From positions 4,050,967 to 4,114,966 of the forward strand of contig CM060113.1 of assembly GCA_030522415.1 (NCBI GenBank): a DNA stretch of 64,000 nt, read 5' to 3'. Position 1 is the stretch's first letter. Each line of letters opens with the position of its first letter. Both the position numbers and the translations under genes were made by a program. This DNA comes from Channallabes apus (taxonomy: Eukaryota > Chordata > Actinopteri > Siluriformes > Clariidae). A model generated the notes under the pieces. It was not told where the DNA came from. It was given only the letters and a program-made list of their open reading frames with translations, and did not search any database. Shown here in pieces: positions 42,835 through 54,290 of the stretch.

Positions 42835-43742
42835 ATGTCTACTGTTCAGCTCGTTCAGTGTGTAGAGTGCAGGATGTTTAGACATTCTTCCTCGGTCATA
42901 GCAGTGATAATTTTATTTGTGATAGGTGTGTGTTAGTGAGCACTCTGACGGAGAAGATATCAGCGTTAGAGGAGCGCATCCAGACTTTAGAGAGGGTTAG
43001 ACAGTGTGAGAGCAGCGTTATTCCTGTAGCGGACAGTCTGTGTGCCGCAGGCGGAGATAAACAGCCCCCGACTCCGGCATTAGAGCCCTCACAACGGGGC
43101 GACTGGGTGACGACTCGGCGGCATACTCGTTCAGCCAAAGCTAACGCTAAGGCTAGCCCACCGGAGCACACCTCCTCTGTGCTTCACGTGTCCAACAGGT
43201 TTGCTCTCTTCAGTGCTGCACCCACTGAGAAACCTGAAAGAGCTCTGGTTATAGGAGACTCTATACTGAGGCACGTGAAATTAGCTAGACCTTTAGGGGC
43301 GACAGCGGCAGTGGTTAGGTGTATCCCGGGAGCCAGAGCACCGGACATAGCAGGTAATCATAGGGCTCTAGGACAGCACAGGTTCTCTAAGATAGTGGTA
43401 CATGCTGGAGCTAATGATATACGCCTTCGTCAGTCAGAGGTTAGTAAGAGTAACTTTACAGAGGTGTTTAAATTAGCGAAGGCGATATCCGATGACGTAA
43501 TATGCTCTGGTCCCATCCCAATGAGCCGTGGCGACATAGCTTACAGCAGGTTATGGTCGCTGAACCGCTGGATGTCCAGATGGTGCTCCGAAAATAATGT
43601 GGGCTACATAGATAATTGGAAGACCTTTGAGGGCAAAGCTGGCCTGTTAGGGCGGGACTGTGTAATTCCCACTCGGGAAGGTGCTGCTCTCATTTCCTGT
43701 AGTATAGCTCATAGTCTCAGTAGAGGTCTAGTTAATCGGTGA
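42835..43742 (+). pseudogene. L2 ORF1 with esterase (SGNH) domain, one frame shift
   Basis: ORF1 proteins of CR1/L2 LINEs bind element RNA and some carry a lipase/esterase-like domain. Translation from ATG 42835 gives MSTVQLVQCVECRMFRHSS; after a shift between about 42880 and 42905 it runs in the frame that stays open to 43742 (FICDRC, then VSTLTEKISALEERIQTLE). CVEC and CDRC make a possible zinc-binding pair; SALEERIQTLERV is a short coiled coil. In the open 270 codons, ALVIGDSILRHV (GDS, residues 109-111) and VHAGANDI (GxND, 150-153) are SGNH blocks I and III. In block V, GRDCVIPTREGAALIS, the place of the catalytic His of DxxHP is Ile246. So the copy probably lacks esterase activity even apart from the shift. 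Confidence 0.8.
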
Positions 43743-44001
43743 CAATCCAGAGCCCAGGCCAGGGAGCATACAGACAGGCTAAACCAACCGTCTGCTAGCT
43801 GCATAGAGTCGTCACTCAGGGTTCACCATATTGAGATTGTGTCTGTTCCCTGATCTAAGCAAAATGTAAAAAGACTCAGAAAGTCTTGTTTTAATAATTT
43901 AATTAACATAAAGACCACAAACTCGGATCACACTGAATGCGCAGCCTGCACCTCTGATCTGAAGCTAGGACTGTCATACAACAACACGGACACAAATTTA
44001 A

Positions 44002-44367
44002 TTCATTCATTCATTCATTTTCTATACCGCTTAATCCTGTGTTCAGGGTCGCATCCCACATGGAGCCTATCCCAGGAGACTTCGGGCACTAGGCGGGGTA
44101 CACCCTGGACAGGGTGCCAATCCATCGCAGGGCACACACATACACACACTCACACACTACGGGCAATTTGGGAATGCCAATTAGCCTAATCTGCATATCT
44201 TTGGACTGTGGGAGGAAACCGGAGTACCCAGAGGAAACCCACCAAGCACGGGGAGAACATGCAAACTCCATGCACACAGAGACGGGAATCGAGCCTGGCC
44301 GGGGAATCGAACCCAGACCCTGGAGGTGCAAGGCGACAGTGCTAACCACTACACCACCGTGCCGCCT
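44002..44367 (-). mobile_element. Complete V-SINE/DANA/Mermaid-type SINE with 12-bp TSD
   Basis: On the minus strand: head 'gtggtgtagtggttagcac' (A box) and 'gggttcgattccccgg' (B box) of a tRNA-derived promoter, then the conserved body 'gtttgcatgttctccccgtg', 'ttcctcccacagtccaaag' and 'ggctaattggcattcc', the tail 'gcgatggattggcaccctgt', 'ggataggctcc', 'gcggtatagaaa' and four to five GAAT/ATGA repeats. ACACAAATTTAA at 43990-44001 and 44368-44379 is an exact duplication. The element is Pol III-type, non-coding. It is the reference copy for nine others in this window and, judging by the exact duplication, among the youngest. Confidence 0.92.
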
Positions 44368-44379
44368 ACACAAATTTAA

Positions 44380-46963
44380 CTCATTTGAAATTCTTTATAG
44401 TAACATAAGTGTATTTAAGTATATTAAGTCAGCTCAGTCGATTCCAATAATTATAATTTACAGACCTCCAGGACCGTATTCTGAATTTCTTAGTGAATTT
44501 GCAGATTTCATCTCAAACCTAGTTATTTCTGTAGACAAATTGTTAATTGCTGGAGATTTTAAGATTCATTTTGAGAATCCAGAAGACCCTCTGATAACAG
44601 CATTTATGTCCATACTGGACTCAGTAGGCATAAATCAGTGTGTAGTAGGACCCACTCATAAAGCAGGTCACACTTTACATTGAATAATATTCTTCGGATT
44701 AATTATAAGAAATGTATTCACAATTCCACTGTCTGAAATTATCTCAGATCACTATCTTGTCTCCATTCAAGTGTGCCACAGTGATAATGTACGCACAGCA
44801 CCGCGCTACCGTATTAAACGTACATTCACATCAACTACCACACAGAGTTTTATCAGTAATCTCCCAGAGTTACCAACTTTGATTAGGCCACCGTCTGACC
44901 CCACAGAACTCGATCAGGCGACTGAATATTTAGAGTCGAAATTTCGTTGTACCTTAGATAATGTAGCTCCAGCTAAAAGAAAAATAATTAGAGATAAGAA
45001 ACTCGCTCCCTGGTATAATGATCACACGTGCACTTTAAAACAGACCGCTCGGAAATTATCGCGTGAATGGCGTCAAACTAAATTGTTAGTATTTCAAATA
45101 GCATGGAAAGAGAGCATCCTGAACTATAGGACAGCTCTTAGCGTAGCTAGATCAACGTATCTCTCCACTCTTATAGAAGAAAATCCTAGATTTTTATTTA
45201 ATACAGTAGCCAAATTAACCAGAAATAAGACCACTACAGAAATCTCCACAACAACATCATGCAATAGTGAGGACTTCATGAACTTTTTTAATAATAAAAT
45301 TGTAAATATCAGGCATAAAATTGAGGCTTTGAAACCGAACAATGTAATTGATACAGATGTTAACCTAGCCATGTCAGATCGGAACCTAGAATACTTTACT
45401 CCTCTTGAAGAGAATGAACTAATTTCACTCATCTCTTCTGCAAATTCATCAACCTGTACAGTATATTAGATCCTATACCGACACATTTTCTTAAACAGAT
45501 ATTACCAGTAATATCAGAACCGCTGTTGAGAATAATTAATTCCTCACTCAGCATTGATTATGTTCCAAAATCTTTTAAATTAGCAGTCATCAAACCTATA
45601 ATTAAGAAACCTGACCTCGACCCCTGTCAGCTGTCCAATTACAGGCCAATATCAAACCTCCCCTTTATCTGTAAGATTCTGGAAAAGATAGTAGCAGAGC
45701 AGCTATGCTCATATCTACATAGAAATGGCATACATGAACTGTATCAGTCAGGATTTAGGCCTCATCACAGCACAGAAACAGCACTCGTTAAAGTAGTAAA
45801 TGACCTCCTATTGGCCTCTGATCAGGGTTGTGTAACTATGCTTGTATTACTCGACCTCAGTGCAGCTTTTGACACCATTGATCATGCTATTCTTCTTCAC
45901 AGATTAGAAAATGTAGTAGGAATTAAGGGTAGAGCCCTCTCCTGGCTCAGATCCTATTTGACCGATCGTTATCAGTATGTAGACTTAAATGGTGATTATT
46001 CTACATGTTCTCTAGTGGAGTTTGGCGTTCCGCAGGGTTCAGTTTTAGGCCCACTGCTTTTTTCCCTTTACATGCTTCCTCTGGGCAACATAATCCGTAA
46101 GCATGGTATTAGTTTTCATTGTTATGCTGACGACACACAGCTATACGTCTCAACAAAACCTGATGAGAAAAAACATCTTACTAAAGTTGAGCAATGTGTG
46201 CAGGACATACTGTAAGAAATTGGATGCTAATTAACTTCCTTCTGCTTAATCCGGATAAGACAGAAGTTCTAGTCATAGGGCCGCATACAGCTAGGAGTAA
46301 AATCTTAGATCACACCTAGCTTAACTTTAGATGGCCTTTCTGTTCCATCAAGTGCACAAGTAAAAGACCTCGGCGTAATTATAGATTCCAGCCTTTCATT
46401 TGAAGCTCATGTAGATAATATCACCAGGATAGCATTCTTTCACCTCAGAAATATTGCCAAGATAAGAAATATATTGTCGCTAAACGATGCAGAAAAACTA
46501 GTTCATGCTTTTATCCCTTCTAGGTTGGACTATTGTAATGCCTTACTGTCTGGTTGTTCAGTTAGGTGCATAAACAACCTTCAGCTAGTCCAGAATGCAG
46601 CAGTGAGAGTCCTCACTAGAACCAGAAGATACTGTATGAGCACATCACCCATATCCTATCTTCACTGCATTGGCTCCCTGTGAAATTTCGCATTGATTTT
46701 AAAATACTACTCTTGACATATAAAGCATTAAATGGTCTGAGCGAACTGCTAGTGTCTTACAATCCGCCATGCCTACTTCGATCAAAGGATGCAGGCTGCT
46801 TTCAGTACCGCATATTATGAAAACTACAGCTGGGGGCAGAGCTTTTTCTTACAAAGCCCCAAAATTATGGAATAGTCTTCCAAATAGTGTTTGGGACTCA
46901 GACACAGTCTCAGTGTTTAAGTCTAGGCTCAAAACCTATTTATTTAGCCAAGCATTTTTATAA
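44380..46963 (+). pseudogene. L2 ORF2: endonuclease C-half, RT and C-terminal domain
   Basis: ORF2 nicks the target and copies the RNA. Endonuclease: IPIIIIYRPPGPYSEFLSEF, LLIAGDFKIHFENP (GDF with N changed to K) and, in another frame, EIISDHYLVS (SDH) survive; the N-terminal half with its Glu site is not found. Linker: LAPWYNDHTCTLKQTARKLS in the 44771-45469 frame, which ends at a one-base shift after NSSTC. RT: frame 45526-46215 has [37 protein letters not shown] (motif A), [16 protein letters not shown] and CYADDTQLY (motif C, residues 200-203). It then stops; further frames give LLNPDKTEVLVIG, DLGVIIDSSLSFEAHV, LDYCNALLSGC and LVQNAAVRVL, then AFSYKAPKLWNSLP and FKSRLKTYLFSQAFL, ending at 46963. 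Palm residues are intact but the gene is not. Confidence 0.88.
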
Positions 46964-47945
46964 ATAGATTTTCCATAAGGTAAAGGAGCAGATCTGGGGG
47001 ACTCATGGACGTAGAGTATTATGGTGAACTGGTATGTTTAGATGCTGTCTTCCTCACTCTCATTTAATCACTCAGGTTTGTTGACGGTGAGGTGATTGTG
47101 TGCTTTACATCTCAGGGAGCCCTCATGTTTGTGTTTCCTTCTGGCTCTCCCTTTTAGTTGTGCTGTCATAGTTAGTCCTGCCGGAGTCCCTGCTTGCACT
47201 CTACAGTAAATATACATTCACATTATACATTATGTGACTGTGACCATACCTAACTGCCATCTCTCCTCTTCTTCTCTTTCTCCCCCTCTTTCTCTTCCCT
47301 CTCTCCCCCTGTCTCCTCCTTTCACTCTTTCTCTCTCTCTCTCTGTCGAGCTACACATGTCATTCCTGAGCTGCCAGTGATCCAGACTCCCTCTGCCCTC
47401 CGGACCTGTCTGATCCATCCTGGTGCCCCGCTTCTGGTTGGAGGTCTCGTCACATGGATGCCCTGTGTGTCTCTTTGGGATGCGTCTGGTGTCTGGGGAT
47501 GATTCTCTCTACTTAGAAGACGGTTCTGGCCTCGACTGGTGTTAGCAGCTGTTTCTCTGAGGACTTGAAAATTCGATTTTTTCTACAATTCGAAACTTTC
47601 TACAAGTCTATCTGAGTCTCCAATAACTACCTGGACTCCATTTTAACATCAATTAACATCAACTATTATAGCTGAACTGCTGCCACCTAACACACTGTAT
47701 AAATGCAGATCATTTCCTGCTATCTGTTTCACCCAGATGAGGATGGGTTCCCTGTTGAGTCTGGTTCCTCTCAATGTTTCTTCCTATTACCATCTCAGGG
47801 AGTTTTTCCTTGCCACTGTCGCCCGCGGTTTGCTCACCAGGGACTATCTGACCATTTTGATTCATACACATTCACATTCTATACAAAGCTGTTTTGAGAC
47901 AATATCAATTGTTAAAAGCGCTATACAAATAAAATTTAATTGAAT
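46964..47945 (+). repeat. L2 3' UTR and terminal repeats
   Basis: About 980 bp with a CT-rich block (47260-47345), 'gagctgccagtgatccagac', 'gatgaggatgggttccctgt' and the end 'aaagcgctatacaaataaaa' plus TTGAATTGAATT. This is the segment shared with 19845-20524; the last ~80 bp is also present, inverted, at 49158-49237. Confidence 0.85.
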
Positions 47946-48189
47946 TGAATTATTTTTATTCATGTACATTGTAAAACAAAGAAAATGATTTAGGTATATA
48001 TTGCCACACTGATTCCAAAATCACCATAAAAATATTTTAAATATATTTGTTTGAATTTCAGATGATAAAATGTTGCAGGATTTTTTTTCTTAATCTTTTC
48101 GTACATTGGAAGGCAGCACAACATCCTGTGTGGGACGACTGAACAATTTGCCAATTTCTTTTAACGTAACAAAATAAAATGAATTGTAC

Positions 48190-48308
48190 ATCTCATCTTC
48201 TATACCGCTTTATCCTGTATTTAGGGTCGCGGGGACCTGGAGCCTATCCCAGGAGACTCAGGGCACTAGGCAGGGAACACCCTGGACAGCGTGCCAATCC
48301 ATCGCAGG

Positions 48309-48342
<34 letters not shown>

Positions 48343-48345
48343 TCA
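48190..48345 (-). mobile_element. V-SINE tail fragment with (CA)n
   Basis: 'tataccgctttatcctgtat', 'gagcctatcccaggagactc', 'ggacagcgtgccaatccatc' and 'gcagggcacacacac' are the tail third of the family; the rest of the body and the tRNA head are replaced by a 34-bp CA run. Minus orientation. Confidence 0.85.
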
Positions 48346-48439
48346 CACAGAATTGTACATATATAGTATATATAAAACTTTAAAGTTTAAGTATTTGGGG
48401 GAGTGGCATAGCAACACAAGTAATACAACACGTCAACAT

Positions 48440-49050
48440 GTTTTTTTTGGGGGAATTTTTGTCTGTCTGTTTGTTTGTTCATATATCATGTAAAAACTAC
48501 TGAAAGAATTTTAAGAATTTTTCACAGATGTGTTTGACTGAGCTTGAGGTGACATATTGGCGTTGTTTCATTGCAATCAGCTCATGGGAAGAGAAGAAAT
48601 GCTACCTTGAAATTTTAATAGAAAAAGCATTATATCATAAAAAAAAAAGTATTGACCTTGAAAAATCATTAATTCATCTCATATTTTTAACAGATGGCGC
48701 TGTACATTTTTTTAACACGCACTTATGAGTGTGTAATTGAAATCTACTTAATTAAACGTGATCTCACACACATTCTTCATACTTCACGGTAACACGTAAA
48801 AATTTTAGTTCATCTCAAAATTCAACAGATGGCGTTGTGAATTTTTTTTTAATGCTCTTATGAGTGTGCTATTAAATTCTACGCGAACAAAGTCGCAGGT
48901 ACATTTAGTATAATAAAAAAAATCTACCTTGAAAATATCATTAGTTCATCTCAAAATTCAACAGATGCTGCTGTACATTTTTTAATACATGCTTATGAGT
49001 ATGCAATTAAATTACATGTGAAATAAGTCACGGGCACATCTAATATAATC
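48440..49050 (+). repeat. Imperfect tandem repeat, ~130-bp units, family unknown
   Basis: Three units share 'taccttgaaaatatcattag', 'ttcatctcaaaattcaacag', 'atggcgctgtacatttttt' and 'cttatgagtgtg..attaaat' at about 48650-48790, 48795-48920 and 48925-49050. The leader 'gtctgtctgtttgtttgttc' and 'gtaaaaactactgaaagaat' (48462-48508) is a phrase often seen in fish Helitron-like or other long repeats, so these may be part of a larger element. I see no Rep or helicase coding. Confidence 0.6.
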
Positions 49051-49157
49051 ATATATATAATCATAATAATTACAGAATTACAATTCAAATCAAATTGGTA
49101 ACTAAATAACATTATAATATTGTATAGGATGAGCCCTGAAGATTCCCATCCCTGATG

Positions 49158-49237
49158 TTCAATTCAATTCAATTCAATTTTATTTATATAGCGCTTTTAA
49201 CAATGGTCATTGTCTCAAAGCAGCTTCACAAAAATTT
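49158..49237 (-). repeat. Inverted L2 3' end
   Basis: 'caattcaattcaattcaatt' then 'tatatagcgcttttaacaat' and 'gtctcaaagcagctt' is the reverse complement of the L2 3' terminus at about 47880-47950. Only the last ~80 bp is present, as in heavily 5'-truncated insertions. Confidence 0.85.
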
Positions 49238-49261
49238 AAGAAATTTAACAAAAAAAAAAAA

Positions 49262-49292
49262 ATATATATATATATAATAATAATAATAATAA

Positions 49293-49346
<54 letters not shown>

Positions 49347-49515
49347 AATTATATATAAAGTAATAAATAAATAAATAAAATTATAATAGAAAATAAATAA
49401 ATAAGAACAAATAATAATAATAATTATAGAAAAGAAAATAATTGGAAGTGTGGATGTGTGAGAAAAATGTGCAGATAATAATGAGACGAATGAATGAAAT
49501 TTCTCTGATGTCTCT

Positions 49516-49582
<67 letters not shown>
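49262..49582. repeat. (TA)n/(AAT)n block and (GATA)16
   Basis: TA and AAT runs at 49262-49342, AT-rich to about 49440, then an uninterrupted GATA run at about 49517-49582. Confidence 0.95.
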
Positions 49583-52500
49583 CTATAAGTTTTTATTAAA
49601 ATCCTATACCATTAATATTCAACGAGCAAACAATTCTATTTGCAGAAATTATAGCGATCAATGTGTTATCAACTGCTACAGCACAATACCCCACCACTGC
49701 CTTCTGGTTAAAAGGTCAGTTGGGGCTCAGAGCTGTAGTATAAGCTGTAATTTCTCTTGTCATGCTGCACAAATGTTTGGAAAGTATAAGTGTGTTTTAG
49801 AAGAAATGCTATGGGACTGAAGAAATGGCTCGTGTCTCAGTAGGGAGGTTTTTATTCTGAATAGAATGCCGAGTGATGCTGGGCAGAGCCTAGATAGTTC
49901 CCTTTGGGCAATAACTGCTTAGCACTGAAATGTGAACTCATAGTGCTGAAAATTACTTTTACTCACTACATTTCATGCTAAAAAAAATCTGCTTCCTACA
50001 TCACTACATTTTCAAACACTACATTTTTCCATAACCCTATATTTTTTAAAGTAATTAGGAGACTTCTTCCTTAACAAGTATAAATTTAACAAATGTGACA
50101 GGAAAAGTGAGATCCAATAGCCATCGCTGTAAACTCTCTACTGTTGTGGATACTGTGGATTTATTATAGGACTTCCATGGACAAATCTACAGGATGGGCT
50201 TTAGGACAAAGCCTTTTGTACCTGGTATTCTAATGTTTTATTCATAGATACCCAAGTAGATTAAAAATAAAGAAATAATAAATAAATAAATAAATAAATG
50301 ATAAGTGATCTCAAGGAGTGATCTGACTGGCAGTTATTCATTTATTTATTATACTATTACTATTACTACTACTAATAATAATAATAATAAAAAAAGTTGT
50401 AATCTTTTCAGACCACATAATATATACATACTGTAGCTAGCTTATGATTAAATGTTTGAAGGTTGACTTTTACTAATTCTGATTAATTATTTTCCTCAGG
50501 CACACAAGGTTGTTTAAAAAAAAACACATAATTTGAAAATCTCTAAATATCCTTCTTTTTATAACTTGTTCAGCATAGAACATGATTTCTTGGCAAAACA
50601 TGACAGTGAACAACCTCATTGCATAGCTGAAACACATGAGACACATCCATAAAGAGCCAACCTCCTGCCAGTCACATAACATGATTAGTGAAGAAAAACA
50701 AACAGCTGAGCAAAATAGGGGCTGTTGTGAAGCACAAGCTCTTGAAGGACTTTATAAGAATGCTGAAGAAAAAAGGATGTACTTGCTATTGCAGTTTCTC
50801 CAGCAGTCATGGACATCTGTAATAAGGTGCTGTCATCTACAGATGCGGTATAAAAGAAGAAGCTGATCATGTGGTAAATTGAACTTTAAGTTTGCTTTTC
50901 ACTATTTCTTATAATCCGTAATATTCTTTCCATCCATCAAAATAATTTTATTTTCTTTTTTCAGTGTGCTGCCGGTGACACTTAATCACAATCAAATCCT
51001 GAGACAGTTTTTATTTATTTTTTTTAAATCAAATTCAATCAACACTAATATTGGTACTAAATTGCATATTTACATTAACACAAACACACCTGCAGCCTGA
51101 TTTATCCATTGTGATGAAACAGTAGATGGTGGATTTGAAAAATCCAAATTCGTATCTATACTGTATAACCAAAGCAATTTTTACATACTTTGCCAGATTT
51201 AGCTTTTTACCATCATTGCGATTCAAAATGAAAGCAAGCAAAAACATATCCTCTAACAGTAGTCCTGGCTAAAGTCTGTTAAAATGGACGAATCTCATTT
51301 TGTGGTGAACACATTGATATAGTATGAAGAGAAATAAAAAAAAGAAAAAAACCTAGCTAGGATTTAATATCTTTCACATTTCATGGAAATACACAACGAC
51401 TGAGTGCAAAACTTGTCCCTAAAACACAGATCAACAATTTGACAAAATTATTAAATAACATACAGTATAATCATATCCATTCATGTTTGTTTTTCTTAAT
51501 CCATTATATTTTAGTGCACTTGACTAAATAGCTCACTGTATAAATAGCTCACTGTACTGTAAGATATTAATATCCTATTAAGTTGGCTATTGCTTCTTAC
51601 AGTAGCTTTATTATTTAAGGATTCTAGCCACTAAAACATGCTAGAGTTTGTATCATGCTGGTTAACTATTAGCAGTGTATACTGTGCTAGCTAATGCTTG
51701 ATTTGAGAGATTACTGTAGAATTAAAGCTGATGTGAATTAAATTGAATGGGGCAATGTAGTTTTCTTTACCATGTGATCTTTAGGAAATTCACAGGATGT
51801 GACTTCTTGTGGAACATTCAACTAGATGGGTGTGTTTAGGTAGCGAATGAACAAAAGTGTTAATTTCTTTGTAAATATCCAATAATAGACATCTTATGGT
51901 GAGGCTAAACGGATTGACACATTGATTCAAAATAAGATATACACTAATGCTCAACACTTGCTTTTGGTCTTGGTCTTGTTTTAGTCTTGCTTCCCTGGGA
52001 TGGTCTTCATGAGAGCCAGTTTCATCACGGTGCTTGATGGCTGTTGCAAATGTACTTGACAATTCTGTTCTTCCAAGAACTGCTCCAGAAAGGCCGACCT
52101 CTGTGTCTTAAATAACAACTGAATGTAGTTCGTGTTGTTACATAACTTCATAGTTTTGAAATCCCCAGTATTGTTGAAGAATGTAGAAAATAAATCACTA
52201 AAAAAAAACAAAGAAATTTTAAATTCATCCCCAATTTTTTGAGCGCTAGTGCACGTGACAAATCACATCAAATTGGTCATGTTTTGTTTTTATTGTATGT
52301 TTGAGTTTGATACCAAGATTATTACTGTATCTCATTGCTGAAAGATGGCCGATGCAAGTATGTTTACAAGGATGGCCTCAGAAACCTCTGAGATCCTATT
52401 TTTAGAAGATTTTAATGAGGATTCTGTGACATAGTAAGAAAGAGGGAACCCTCACCCTCATCTTGACTACAGACGTTCCCTGCCACTCCTAAAAATAACT

Positions 52501-53600
52501 CCTCCAGCAGCGTTTGTAACGAAAATGCACTTTTTCTATCCGAACTTGTACAGTAAGTATCCAGCTTGGATCGTGTTCATTAAAGTGTTTTACTTTGTGC
52601 AGAAATTGAGGATAACCTGTCTGCCTTTTGACTTTACTTGACCTACACATTTGTTAACATTACGCCTCATTTTCATCACCGCTCTGCTTTAAATTTGATG
52701 ATCTACTTCAGCGTTAGAGCATTTATTTAGCTAAGCAACAGCATCTTCAGGCCAGGATGTCGAAATGAACTAGAAATCTGTCTCTTCCTTCTGTAAATCA
52801 CATACAGATATAATTATCTGCTCATGTTCATGTGGTAGGAAAAAAATACACGAACAACTAACAAAATCGCACACAGTAACATTATAACAATACCTGTACT
52901 AGACAGGCCGTAAAGTCAATGCTCATTTGGCCTTTGCTCGTCTCCTTATTTATAGATTCAACCCCTCCCCGGGATGAGGAGCTCTGGAAAAAGTATGCAC
53001 CTGGTTAATTTGTTCAGCTCAGACTGCTCTAGGTGATCTTACATGTTGCACGCTAATGAGATCTGCCGTGTTAGCCTGGGGCCCATTAGCTAGGCATAAA
53101 GCAAGCCTGTGTAAAACAGTAGGAAAGAAAGTTGCATTGTGTGTAATGAAAAAATGTCACGTTCGTGTGTAGAACTGTACGGGATGTGTCAGAGCAGGTG
53201 CCGGGACGTGATGTGAGATGTCTGTGTTGGCCGCCCGAGAAGACACGAGGTAGGAAGACGAATTTGGTGTTATAACATTGCCGGGAAATGTGTATGTTCC
53301 CTTTGATGTGTTTCTGTGTGACGGATATGACAAATGTGCAGAGACAGGGACTGGGGCACTTGAGGGGGGAAAGAGTGAGAGAGACAGAGAGAGGGGGAGA
53401 GAAGAAGACAGTACAGAGGAAATTTATGTCTCAACAACCTGCTGAAGTCCAACATGATATGATTTGAAGTGAACGACCCTCCACACATTCACACGCACAC
53501 ATATACACACTCACACACTTGATCTTTCCTGAGGGATAGCAACTGTTGGATATGTTGCTGGCAAACATCATCTATCACTGTGTCTCCACTAACATGCATA
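49583..53600. other. Four kilobases without an identified gene or element
   Basis: AT-rich, with short (AATA)n near 50277 and (AAT)n near 50370. 52960-53110 is GC-richer and lacks repeats found elsewhere in the window. Frames of 60-90 codons have no motif I recognise. Confidence 0.55.
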
Positions 53601-53616
53601 TTGAACACGTCATGTT

Positions 53617-53638
53617 GTGTGTGTGTGTGTGTGTGTGT
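53617..53638. repeat. (TG)11 microsatellite
   Basis: Short pure TG run. 53639-54095 is unassigned. Confidence 0.93.
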
Positions 53639-54099
53639 ATTGACCTAATCCACCTTGGCTGTATTATATGCTCTAAGATATGCAATGATTGATACACAAA
53701 GTGAACATGTTTATCCAGAAGCACTTGCTCAAGCAGCAGATTGTTGTTTAAAGCTGTAGGCAGGCCCATGTGCACTCTGAAAGGAACAAATGAAGGTGAC
53801 ATATTATGCTGTAAGATGTCAAAATTTAATATAAGCTATATTTCAGTAAATCCAATTTTGGACTCATACGTATGTTTGGATTACTCATAGGTAGAGATGC
53901 AAGAATAAACAGTACTACATTAACGGCAAAATAACTACTATTAACTACTAATGACTTCTGGAATGAGGAGGAGAACCCATCATGTCATGCTGTTATAAGG
54001 AAATAATCGACAATGGGTTGGTGTTATGGCTTCTGATGTGGAGCAAAAATCACTGTTACCAAGTGGCAAGTGGTTCATCCATCTTATAGCAAAGCAGTT

Positions 54100-54290
54100 T
54101 GTCGATGTTGTTGTTGTTGTTGTTCCTCTTTTAGCTGCTCCCATTAGGGGGTGCCACAGGGGATTGTCAGGTATTTGATTGAGAGTGTTTGACCCTTTCT
54201 GACACAAACCTGTCCACTTAATCCAGGGTTGGGACCTTCAGTGAGACTGCACTTGTACAGGCCCCAGTGGCTGGAGGATGTACTCGGGCA
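54100..54290 (-). mobile_element. SINE of the 14.28-kb family, old copy
   Basis: 'gttgttgttgttgttcctct', 'agctgctcccattagggggt' and 'gccacaggggat' on the + strand are the reverse of the family tail, then 'ccagggttgggaccttcag' and 'ccccagtggctgg' of the body. Minus orientation; diverged. Confidence 0.65.

Larger units (their letters stand above)
42600..47945 (+). mobile_element. L2-type non-LTR retrotransposon, long copy
   Basis: About 5.3 kb in + orientation: 5' UTR (about 42600-42834), ORF1 (42835-43742) with Cys clusters, coiled coil and SGNH esterase-like domain, ORF2 remnants with the C-terminal half of the APE endonuclease, RT and C-terminal domain (to 46963), and a 3' UTR ending 'gcgctatacaaataaaattt' plus (GAATT)n. 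The RT sequence and the short terminal repeats fit the L2 branch of the CR1 group. A complete V-SINE sits in it (44002-44367). At least four frame breaks make it inactive. Two 3' pieces of the same family lie at 19845-20524 and 49158-49237. Confidence 0.9.

Noticed and set aside
42930..43742. A host lipase/esterase gene
   Set aside because: The SGNH motifs are real but the Cys cluster, coiled coil and position before endonuclease and RT identify it as LINE ORF1.
44002..44367. A tRNA gene at the head of the SINE
   Set aside because: A and B boxes are present but no cloverleaf with paired acceptor and anticodon arms follows; it is a SINE promoter.
49517..49582. Regular GATA array as a CRISPR or regulatory array
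   Set aside because: Four-base units without spacers are a microsatellite, and vertebrate DNA has no CRISPR arrays.
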